From positions 28,469,777 through 28,533,776 of the forward strand of contig CM055093.1 in assembly GCA_029204225.1 (NCBI GenBank): DNA of 64,000 bases. The letters are read 5' to 3'. The stretch comes from Diphasiastrum complanatum (lineage: Eukaryota; Streptophyta; Lycopodiopsida; Lycopodiales; Lycopodiaceae). The notes beneath the pieces are model-generated. The model did not search any database and had not been told where the DNA came from. It saw only the letters and a program-made list of their open reading frames with translations. The translations under genes were made by a program, and so were the position numbers. Of the stretch, positions 43,933 to 54,057 are shown piece after piece. How positions within the stretch are numbered: the stretch's first letter is position 1; each line of letters starts with the position of its first letter.

Positions 43933-46900
43933 ATGAGGTCTTTGAATAGCTGGCTTGGCTTTTCTCTCTCCCCGCATCACACATTGGACGAACCTGACTG
44001 TAGCAAACCCCAGTCTTCCATCACCAGCCTTTCTGTAGCGCCAACCAAAATGTCTGAGTCTAGTATCGGTTACGATGGTTCATCCGACGGCTATGGAATA
44101 ACCCAGGATACCTTAACATGCTCGGAAATTCCTGATATGCCTTTGAACTCGGATGGTTCGCTTTCCATTATGGAAGCCTTCAGACAGACTCATTGCGGAG
44201 GCAAGTTTACTACCAATGATCACTTGCTATGATCTGATGGAGCTTTCAGATTACATGCTTTTGACTGGATTAAAAACCTTTTGATGTCTCTCACTTTTAG
44301 GGAATTTTTTTCTAACATTTATAAGTCAGTTGAAGTGGTATTCATTGATCTCTCGGACAAACGATATGTATGTTGCTGCTGGACATCTATTCCAGCACAA
44401 ACTGTATGAACTATATTCTAAGTAGTCGACGCTTGTCATTAGTGTTTATTGCTTTGTTCGGTTTTAGTTTAGCTAGTCCTGTCATTCATATACCGAGAGA
44501 TGGGGGGTTCGATTAAGAAGTTATAGTATTCTTTGAAAATATATCTCATCGGCGCTTTTGCTGATCGTGTTGCAGTTCCCTGGCCTTCAAATACAATGCC
44601 AGCAACAGCCAATGCCATCCAGCCTTCATCTATGTTACCTTCTGAGCACATGCAGCTTCCTACGTGCTTTTCGACGCTTGAGGGTAGCAATCATCAGATA
44701 TGTAGTGAGATGCAGTTCAGCATCATGCAAGCCAAAACAGAGCAGGAAGGACCTAAGCTGGAAGATTTTTTGGGTGGAGTGTCATTAGGTGGTCGATTTT
44801 CAGGTAGAAGTAATGACCAACCAGATCTTGAGAGCTTATACTACGCTTCAAACCATGCAGATTTGTGCAGGCAGAAGTTACAACCATGCCGTTCATTTTT
44901 GCAATCACCATTCGAAGATATGCAAGCTCCGGATCCTCTTCAGCTACACGAAATTAGTGAGTCCAGGCTCCCATTGCAAGCACATTCACTGTTTACGAGA
45001 CAGGAAGATGATCGAGAAAGAAACGTACTATGTTCTAATGTTTCAAATGGTCGCCCAAAGTACGCTCAGAATCTCCTGCACGAGGAATCCTTTTTCAACA
45101 ATGCTCATGAGAGTTTTTTTCCAGATTGCGTTATGCAGCCAGTCTCAGGTTCTTCAGCAGCAGGAAGCAGCACCACAACCGGAATATCAGCCTTGAAGAC
45201 ATGGCTTCGACAACATCAAAATAGTGCAGAAAAGACTGAACTTTCGTCAAGCTGCTCGTCCGCAAATGATCATTCAAAAATGGCAAACGTGAAAACTTTG
45301 GCTCTAACGATGAGTCCTGCATCACAGTCCAGCTCAATTGCCGCACCACAGATGGCTAATTCCGTCAGCTCTCCTACCGACTCTAAGAAGAGGAACTCGC
45401 CAAAGGCTGGCCTAAACGAGCCGACGCAACGCAAGTCCATAGACACATTTGGACAGCGCACCTCAATATACAGAGGAGTTACCAGGTATTCTTTTGTTGA
45501 TACCTATTTGAAGTGTATTCTCCATAATTGTGAAAATACAGGCTTGCTATGATCTCTAGCTCAATCATTCATTCTTTGATCAATGTTTGCTCAGCTAGAG
45601 GGTTTACTACTCCGGGCTCTAGATCGGGTGGAATTCTTATTTTTTTCCCTTGGCTTTATAGTGAACTTTGGTTGCATATAAGTAATTAGCATTCTGTCTG
45701 TGAAAGAACAATTATATTACGGTTTGATGGGTGCTGACCGAGCTCCATGAATATCTGACGTGAATCCGGATAGGCATCGTTGGACGGGGCGTTATGAGGC
45801 TCATTTATGGGATAACAGCAGCAGAAAAGAAGGTCAAACCCGAAAAGGAAGACAAGGTCAGTGAAGGTGTTCTACACTGTGACATCCAAGCATTATCAGT
45901 TGCTCTAACTTTAGTTTAGCAAAGCGATGCCCTGCCATTCTCATCTACCAGCGAGAGTACATATAGACCAATTGCGAGCACGAAGTTTAACATAAGTAGT
46001 ATTGAAAGGACTGGAGAGTTCACTCAGAATATGTACTATTATTCAACAAAAAAGTTTGTGTTCATTAAAGATTAGTCAAAGGTATTACCCTACGTAAAGA
46101 TTTTGTGTTTTAGATTCGATTCAGGATAAAGTTTGAATAGGGTTAAACTATAATTCGTGAACTAGAAGCTTTCATGAGTCAGGAATTGCTGTGAATAGCG
46201 AGAAAGCTTATACGAGTTCAAATTTTCCTTTGTTTTCAGTAGTTCACGTTTCTATATTTCTCATTTCACCCGCATAAATTTCTTTTGGGATCTTCATGGA
46301 AGTTTATGACCTGGAATATAATCATTTCCTCATAGCATTTAAAAGGAGATGTTTGTGAAGCACCGTGAAATCCTCAATTTGAAACAATATCAGCATGAAA
46401 ACTTTACTGAACGTGAATTTTTGTTCCTTATTCTCACACTTGACTCTTGGCCTCTTTTGGATGCGGGAAAAAATTGGGATGCCTCGGATCGACAGTATAT
46501 CTTGGTAAAGCATTTTTGAATCCTTGTAAAAAATATCTTCTTCTGCTTCTACTTGTCAAAAGCACTGCTGATTTATGAACCTTAACTTTGAGAATGCAAT
46601 TAGTCGTCGAATAAAATAAAAAGGACTGTTGCTGAAATACTGGACGGCTAGTATAGTTGTCTTTGTGTAACTAAACCTACATCGTATCTATCTCTCAGGA
46701 GGTTATGACAAGGAGGAGAAAGCAGCCAGATCATACGATTTGGCAGCATTGAAATATTGGGGCCCGACTACGACTATTAATTTCCCGGTACGTAGTATGT
46801 GCTATGCCGAATTAGAGATTCGAATGCCAGTAGTTAGAATTCTGAGACACTTGGAAGTCTGTTCATGTTGACATGCTGATGAAAATGCTAATAGAATAAT

Positions 46901-48550
46901 TCTTGAAGGTGTCTGCAGAAGATCACACATATTCATCTTAGATCAGCAATTAGAGGCGGCTTTTTTATTTCTCTAAGCTGGAACGTATTCGTTGCAACTC
47001 CAGATGCATCTTAACTCTTGTTCACATCTACTTGCAGTTGGCCACCTACGAAAAGGAGCTTGAAGAAATGAAGAATATGACCAGACTCGAATACGTAGCC
47101 TCCTTACGGAGGTATTTTCTGAACTATCTCAGTGGGACTTCACGCTTGTATATAACAGTTCTTTGAAGAGCCAAAACTAGTTTTAGAACTAAAAACGAAG
47201 CAATGTATGCTCATTCTTTTGAGCCTCTAGTCGCTGATCTTGCGCTGAGTTATATTATTACAGAAAAAGCAGCGGTTTCTCAAGAGGTGCTTCGATTTAC
47301 CGTGGGGTCACAAGGTATTAATTATTAACCAAAAAGGCGCCCTCACTTTCTCTTTGCGAGATTTTTCAAATTTCTTCTTTTTGTTTGCTGCTCTCACGTC
47401 TATAAGTCGTATCCTTATGCTGATATCTACGTCCACTCTAGTGATTTCTGCGGCCTAATTTAATGGCCCTGTTTTCTACACCATACGGTCCATAAGTTAT
47501 GGTGTCTTCTGGTATTGACTATTACTCATGAGGATTTCATCTGGTGTGAATCAGGCACCATCAGCAAGGAAGATGGCAAGCTAGAATTGGAAGAGTTGCT
47601 GGCAACAAGGACCTCTATCTGGGAACTTTCAGTACGTCGATGGAACAAGTCGTGCGTTACAATCACATCAAAGTCGTTAGCAGTTAGTATTTCTATAGAA
47701 ACAGTATAAAAAATATGGAATCTGAGAATGATACGACTTGTGTGCAGGCACACAAGAGGAAGCAGCTGAGGCTTACGACATCGCCGCTATTAAATTTAGA
47801 GGTATCAATGCAGTTACGAACTTCGAGATAAATAGATACGATTTGAAACGAATCTGCTCTAGTCCCAGTTTAGTGTCTGGAGATACAGCTAGACCCTCTA
47901 AGGAAAACGAAGCTTCCGAAAGAAGCAAGAATAACCAGCAAATTCAAGCTAACGGCATCCTGCAATTGCACGGCTCTATTCAAAGCGATACATCCTATAA
48001 GGGCGCTACGCAGAATTGGCAAATCGCTTTACCACTACAATGTCGTGATATACAGCAGCAAGATGACTGGGCTGAACAGGAACACCACGCAAATTGTCGC
48101 GACCTTGCATCTCTTCCTGACACAGCAGGTTCTTATGAAAACTTCTTGAAGACGACCAGCATGCCTTCTGCTGTGTTGCGCAATATAGCAGGTCTCGATG
48201 GATTGTCGTCGTGTGATAATAGCTGTTCAAACCGCATTTTCACGGATCAGTCATTTACAGACCCTCTCCTTATGGGCTCAGCTTATTCCACTACCTGTGA
48301 AAGATCGCGACGTTCGGCTATTCAAAGTGAAGAGGGCAATCCTAGGGAAACTCCTGTAAATTATTCACTTCAAGCTGATCTTAGCCAACCATACCTATAC
48401 CTGTCACAACAGCAAGCTACATGTATCAAGCCAAACTACGAAAATAACATGCTAAGCTCATTCATGACACCTACGATGCAAATAAATCAGGAAAGGCCTA
48501 TCCTTGCAGCTGGGAATATGCCCATGTTCGCCGTTTGGAACGACAATTAA
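43933..48550 (+). CDS. AINTEGUMENTA/PLETHORA-class double AP2 transcription factor
   Basis: Predicted 787-residue nuclear DNA-binding protein from nine exons: 43933-44200, 44576-45485, 45774-45856, 46496-46504, 46699-46787, 47038-47111, 47264-47314, 47555-47631, 47748-48550. All phases agree. Motifs in order: eu[11 protein letters not shown] (residues 7-14), KLEDFLGG (150-157), the BBM-like KTWLRQ (297-302), [11 protein letters not shown] leading into AP2 repeat 1 (about 386-453, with the ANT-type insertion [15 protein letters not shown]), a linker with [14 protein letters not shown], and AP2 repeat 2 (488-547, [19 protein letters not shown] ... [11 protein letters not shown]). The C-terminus ends MFAVWNDN. 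In land plants such proteins maintain stem cells and promote embryo, meristem and rhizoid or root programmes (established for the family). The length is slightly above typical ANT/PLT proteins. The start is the first ATG before the WLGFSLSP motif. No miR172 site is expected in this clade. Which family member it is cannot be told without a tree. Confidence 0.95.
44201..44575 (+). other. GC-AG intron 1 of the AP2 gene
   Basis: Exon 1 ends ...TGCGGAG and the intron opens GCAAGT, the consensus for rare GC donors. It ends TTGCAG at 44575. Joining is phase 1 and gives an uninterrupted frame. The nearest GT donor (44205) would lead to a stop in exon 2. Confidence 0.85.
46496..46504 (+). other. 9-nt microexon of the AP2 gene
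   Basis: TATATCTTG flanked by a CAG acceptor and a GTAAAG donor. With one base from the previous exon and two from the next it encodes V-Y-L-G, the residues expected after KGRQ in AP2 repeat 1. A 9-nt exon coding VYL is a known conserved feature of AP2-family genes. Confidence 0.93.
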
Positions 48551-49620
48551 TACAGTAACCTATTTCAGCTGTAGGCAGCAGCATTGTAGCATTGTTTTGT
48601 TGATATCACTACTTCTAACTCCAGTAGACGAGGATATTCTCAAAACTGTAATCTCCTGTCCGATCTTCTTATGGCTTCATGATGTAGCCCCGCAATTTCA
48701 ATCAACTGTGCTGTGATGATCTTCATATAAAAACGGGCATCAATCCGCATTACGTTTTCATCTGAAAGATCTTAGCAGTAGAAAGCTAGGTATATCAACA
48801 TCGGTTATTTAAATTCGGCATCATCTCTGATCTCCCAGCACAAAATGATCCATTTTTTATGTGATGAGCCACTACAATACTATCTGCGCTCAGAAACACA
48901 TGGGATTCGCAAAGCCTTTATGTTCCAATCAATTGTTAGGCTGCAAAGAATATCTGCACTTCATATCAGTCGTCCATTGTACATTGCTCATTAAATCTTT
49001 CTTTTGCTGCAATATGCCAAAAACTCTTTACAATTTTACGCTGAATTTGACAGCAATCTGGATGTTTACAAGGCCAATTTGTGACAAACTAGCAAGTGGG
49101 TTCTTGTCTTGTACTAAAAAAACTATAGCCAAGTGTTGGAATGAGGGATTCAAGTAAAAAATTGTTGCATATTTCTTTAAAGTTTAAAGCGACGGACCAA
49201 TATAATTGTTTGAGTCGAATATCACTAACTAAAAGACGCGAGATTTCCATGTTCATGACTGTTCATGAGGAGTGACTTTTTTCTTCTTCATTGCAATCTC
49301 TTAAAAGACTACTAGATATCCCCAAAATGTACAAAGGCAGTGAAAGTCAGCAGCACGTGGCTGAAACCATAAGCTCTGATCTTAAGAGAGACGCAGAACC
49401 AAACAAAAAGGGGATTATGTTAGGGATCTCCATGCAGGGAGGCAGTCCACCAACTTTCATCCTAAGGAGTGAATTTCAATGATGTTAGTGTGTGAAAAAT
49501 AGAGAGTGAATTTCAAGAGGCTAAGAAGTTGGCAAAGGTATTGAGGAATGTAGCCTAAAACAAGTTTGATTAAGATCCATTGGTGTACGTGTACAATAAA
49601 CCTTTCTAATAAGCAACTTA
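48551..49620. other. 3' flank of the AP2 gene
   Basis: Presumed 3' UTR and spacer. No clear AATAAA signal near the stop and no supported gene. Short open frames here have no recognisable content. Confidence 0.5.
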
Positions 49621-49626
49621 AAATCA

Positions 49627-49627
49627 A

Positions 49628-49671
<44 letters not shown>
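49627..49671. repeat. (TC)n(AC)n compound microsatellite
   Basis: About 24 bp of TC units followed by about 21 bp of CA units. A similar compound tract lies at 49976-50050. Confidence 0.95.
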
Positions 49672-49672
<1 letters not shown>

Positions 49673-49975
49673 TTATTGCTATTTTTCATATCAAACCTAA
49701 AAAGCCCTAAAAGATTAAAAAATCAGCGCCTCTCTCTGTCGTGATCTTCATGTCCTCCTCTCTTTCTCTCTCTTGCCATGTTATACATTCTCTCTTTCTA
49801 GAAACTTCTCTTTCTAGAAATTTCTAAAGCCACGTGTTCTCTCTCTAGAAATTTCTAAAAGTAGATGTCATTTTCAACCCACTTCAACTACATTTCAAAT
49901 GCCCCTCAACTACGTTTTAGGGCAAACATGGACCAATGAGAATAGACTAACGCGTTTTGTCTATCGTTGCCCACT

Positions 49976-50017
49976 ATCTCTCTCTCTCTCTCTAGCGCAC
50001 ACACGCACGCGTGTGCT

Positions 50018-50050
<33 letters not shown>
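49976..50050. repeat. (TC)n...(AC)n compound microsatellite
   Basis: TC units, a short cgcacacacgcacgcgtgtg palindromic interruption, then AC units. Confidence 0.9.
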
Positions 50051-50051
<1 letters not shown>

Positions 50052-50106
50052 CTCCTCTTCTTACATTTTGCGAGTAAATATAATGCGAGTCTGTTCATCT
50101 AATTCA

Positions 50107-50200
50107 ATTAGAGAAGTAGTACTTGATTCGGGAGCCACCTCACATTTTGTTTCCTCGAAACAAATAAAGCTTTGTTCGAGAAACAGTGAAGAAGATTGGG
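50107..50200 (+). pseudogene. Copia protease relic
   Basis: Encodes REVVLDSGATSHFVSSKQIK, the copia protease active site, close in sequence to copia-2 (VILDSGATSHFVTS). About 90 bp survive, followed directly by the LTR-like DNA at 50335 on. Confidence 0.75.
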
Positions 50201-50334
50201 GTTAATCCAACTGCCCACTTTGAGAGGGAGCTGTAGAACAACTGATTAGACAGATCTTGATTCTATTAACAAAGCACACAATTTACTTGACAAAGGATGA
50301 GAAAGAAATGAATGCAAACTCGAAACATTTCTAT

Positions 50335-50690
50335 TCGTGACCAACTTGAAAGATTCGCGAAATTTGTCTTGCAGTCAACTCAAAAGATTCGCAAAACAAT
50401 TTCTTGTAGAAGCTCGTGGCTTTCTTGTTGAAGCTCAAAAGATTCGCGAACAAAATCTTGTCGCGAACAATTTGCGAAATCTTCCGAACTGTTCTTCAAG
50501 CTCGCCTGTTGCGAAACTATTGCGAACAGTTCGTGAAATATTCTGATTCTTCAAGCTTAAGAATTGCCATCTGTCGTGAACAATTCACGAAAGACGAAAA
50601 TGTCGCGAAGAGACAAGTGTTGTGAACAATTCGCGAAACACGAAGCTAGGATAAAGAGATGAACTGTCACAAATAATTTGCGAACAAAAT
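50335..50690. repeat. Cluster of TTCGCGAA-type palindromes (LTR remnant)
   Basis: At least eight variants of ttcgcgaa, tcgcgaacaattcgcga or ttgcgaac in about 350 bp. The same motif family occurs in the copia-1 LTR (12780-12800), in 17500-17760 and in 19790-19900, so this is probably a decayed copia LTR. Confidence 0.65.
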
Positions 50691-51199
50691 TTATTCAACC
50701 CTAGAAACAAAGCGTCTATTTGAACATCAAACGTCGTAAACGGTTAGATATTTATTGTCACAACATTGCATTAGGGGATATTAGAACTCAAAATGGGCCC
50801 TTTGTCAAGATGCTATTTTTGACTTCGCACGCTTTCAATGCTTATGTGTCCCAATGAATGGTGTCCATCTGTGACGAACTGTAACAGTGGTTGACGGACG
50901 GAAATTCAATTTAACTTTCCCAGCCAAATTTTTGTGATTTTCAAATATCCCACCAGGCAGAACAAACAATTGTGATTGGACCACAGTTACTGCCCAAATA
51001 CTCTTATGTTGCCCGTCATTGTTCACTCGAGGTTGATTTGACATCAATATTCATAAATTGTGGTTAACTAATCCTTGTAGTTAAGGAACTTCTTGTCATT
51101 CATAGATTGGTGTCTCAATCACATTTGATCAGAACTAGACATGTTGCAATTCGATCTACCTCAGTACTATCAATTTCGATTGAATGGTGTAAAGGTACG

Positions 51200-51715
51200 T
51201 TATGCCATATAAAAATATTCCTTTTTTTCTATTTCTAAGTGAATCAGTTTCATAAAATTAATAACTAAACAATTTCTCTTGTGCAGGTAAGAGTAAGGCA
51301 GGAAGAGCATATAAAATACAAAGACATTGGAACATCCATCGAAACTGAAGATCCATAGATTATGAACTATGGAATTTTGTATTATGTAATACAATTTTTT
51401 GTATACATCATTTAAGAATATATATGAACCACTTTTTCTATGAGGCTCATTCATTTCTATGATCTCCATTTCCATGGTGCAAAACACAATGTAATTGCAA
51501 CTGGATAATATGAGTTTTTGATAGCAAAATTCATTGTCTCCTACAGGAAATGCACTATCTCCATTGGGGAGATCTTCAGTCACTTGAACTCCAGTTGAAC
51601 GCTTGCCCTTGTTGAAGTCTCGTATATATCGGTTGTATTTTTGGTCTTCATTGCCTTGGTCTGTATTGTCCTTGTCTTGGCATATTTGGATATGTTCAGA
51701 TGATGATCTAATCAA
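51200..51715 (-). pseudogene. Unrecognised ORF downstream of the protease-like gene
   Basis: Minus-strand frame of 171 codons, hydrophilic at first (HIQICQDKDNTDQGNEDQKY) and hydrophobic at the end. The first half, up to about 51440, could be the last exon of the Ulp1-like gene, since it lies on the same strand 0.3 kb downstream of the Cys-box exon. The second half is AT-rich and probably not coding. No family recognised. Confidence 0.35.
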
Positions 51716-52021
51716 AGCTTTGCTGCGACAAATCTGAGTGAACTAATGTCGCATGTTTGGATTGGTTGTGGCAAAGGGTCGATCAGATCATCATTCTGAA
51801 CTTATCCAAAAAAAGACCATCGTAAAGGCAAGGCAGACCAAGGCTATGAAAAACAAACATGTCGAAAAACAGTAGAAATTGAAGATGAATGAATCATAAC
51901 CTAAATTGATAAGAGGAAAAAAAAACATGTAAGAACAACCATAGAAAAACTGTAAGTATATTTCTATTAAAAAATTTTGTACATGTGTCTCATCCACATA
52001 AAGTAATTAATCGAATATTAC

Positions 52022-52407
52022 CTCTTCCAGATTTGGAAGTCCATGCAAGCCAATTAAAAAAGTGTTCGGCATTGCATACGGTATACCAGCCATAGCTGAC
52101 AGAATCAACTTGCTGGGAGGACTGCGGAATCCAGATTTGAACATTATGAGATATCGGATCAACGCATAGGATGTAAGAATAAAATCTACAATGAAAACAA
52201 GCGTGCGTCGGACCGATATCAAAAATTTTTGATTGAATATCGGATCAGTGCGCACTTTGGGAAAATAAACCAATCAATAACTACAAGGGCGCGTCAAACC
52301 GATATCGAAAAATTTATACCTCTACATCAACCATTTTCAGCTTCGAGTATGATTTTGCATTTGGTACTGGAAATAGTTCCAGTATTTTCTGTATATGGGT
52401 CCTAACA

Positions 52408-52446
<39 letters not shown>

Positions 52447-53492
52447 GAGTTCATCTTCAAACAAACTGGATTACACACACCCTCATCATTGACGTACATG
52501 GACAACACATATAAGCTCCAATGATCACTGAAATTAAAAAACAAGAAATTTATAAGAATCAATGTGAAATCAAAATTCATATGAAAAATTCAATAAAATA
52601 AAATCTGAAAAATAGTCACTTACTTTGTTATGTATGGCAGCACGAGAATTGGAGTCCCCAGTCTGACGTATTGGAGCATATCATCGTGCAGACTTTTGAA
52701 ATCAGGGAAATCAAATGCTGCCATGAATTGAAGGGGAAACAATGCAACATCTATAAACAATGGGGTATGGAAGAACTCCATCCAGTACTGAATGGCCCCA
52801 CCTCCTACATTGTCCCCTAGCATTTTATCCCTACTTTCTAATTCAGCAGTATCTAAACTAGAAAGGGAGAGACCAACATTGGTCTTCGACATCCTAAAAC
52901 TGTATCGAGGACCTAAACCTTTAAGATACGTATTTAACAATTGGTCATACTGTACATATTGAGGACTATTTACAAAGGCAAGTGCAGGGGGTGCCGGAAG
53001 TAACACAGATAAACCACATTAAGAATTGTCATTTAAAATTGATTCTACCTTTACACTAACAAAATCATCTAAATCGCTTTCAACAACAGGAGGACGGGAG
53101 CTAATATTTACGGGTTTAGGAGGAGGAGGAGATTTACGAGGTGGAGATTTATTAGGAGAGGAAGATTTAGCAAGAGAGGTTAAAGATGGAGTGGAAAGAG
53201 AAGAAGGAGACATAGGAGGAGAATTAGGAGGGGAATGAATAGAAGAAAGAATAGTATTCAGAGGAGTTGGCTTGGAAAAATCTCTCGCTTTAGATGGAGG
53301 GTCAAGAGACCTCCTCTTCTTTGAAACACTCCTGTTCTGTATACGAATAACAAGTCGGGTTGGTTGAGATTGCTTGCATTTTCTCCTCTCTGAATCTTGT
53401 TTTGGAGGAGAGGAGGGAGCAGATCTAAAGCACTCAGCAAACTTGTCATATGTGTCCCGAAGCCTGAACACTATGTTGAAATTCTTGGGCAT
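52022..53492 (-). pseudogene. Ulp1/C48-like cysteine protease, decayed
   Basis: Minus strand, exons 53492-52624, 52527-52320 and 52185-52022. The N-terminal part is Ser/Pro/Lys-rich (SPPRKSPPPPKPV). One frame continues through a TAA at 53019-53021 into LRLGTPILVLPYIT-type sequence. Across a clean phase-2 intron (GTAAGT ... TTTCAG) the catalytic-His block NDHWSLYVL follows, then CLKMNSI where the family has LDS. The third exon gives VQIWIPQSSQQVDSVSYGWY, where the family has Q...SCG, so the nucleophile Cys is Tyr. Phases of exons 2 and 3 disagree by one. Active relatives cut SUMO-like proteins or are carried by plant transposons. This copy should not be catalytic. Domain assignment is by motif only. 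Confidence 0.65.
52411..52442. repeat. (GT)n microsatellite inside a protease exon
   Basis: About 16 GT units. On the minus strand it is read as a Thr-His repeat right after the NSI (normally DS) active-site segment. Confidence 0.9.
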
Positions 53493-54057
53493 GATGGTCA
53501 CCCTCTTGTGCCTCAATATTCATTAATCAATTGTTTATAATTTTTCTAATGATTATTCTAGGAGGCTAGTGATTTTCTATTTAATGCACTCCGGCGCAAG
53601 TATAGATTCTAGGGTCAGGGCTAATGATGATTAGTTAAATCTAGTACTAGACTAGTCAATGTATTTCAGCTTAGGTACAAATTAGTCTCATTCTGATTGG
53701 TGGATAAATATAGGCTGTAAATCACAATTCGTTATTTGACAGATGTATGGCTGTGATCAACAGGAATTGGCTATAAATATGTGCACCACTTGCCTTATTT
53801 CGATTCTGTAATTTTTTTTTTTAGAACTCTCTAGCCTTCTTGTTTTACTTCATTCTCCCGATATCGAATCGACGTGCACCAACCCTTGTTGTGCATGCTC
53901 GTATTCATTCTGGCGCGCTGAATCGATATCAGCCACTACCGACCAGTTCTTTTTGGAAAATTTCATTCTCGGCCTTACCATATAGATCAGCGCGCGCACT
54001 TTGCTTTATTCTTCTACCGATATTTATCTGTCGTGTTGAACCGATATCGGATTCAAT
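53493..54057. other. Divergent intergenic region with GATATCG motifs
   Basis: Separates two head-to-head genes. It holds several copies of a ccgatatcg or cgatatcag motif near gcgcgc runs (53858, 53925, 54017, 54040). The same motif pair recurs in the protease intron at 52205-52310. Confidence 0.55.
53771..53780 (+). promoter_or_regulatory. TATA box for the plus-strand gene at 54058
   Basis: CTATAAATAT about 280 bp before the ATG. It is a good consensus and on the correct strand. Confidence 0.5.

Noticed and set aside
44205-44206. GT donor five bases into intron 1 of the AP2 gene
   Set aside because: Using it puts exon 2 in a frame that stops after about 23 codons. The GC donor at 44201 keeps the frame and motifs.
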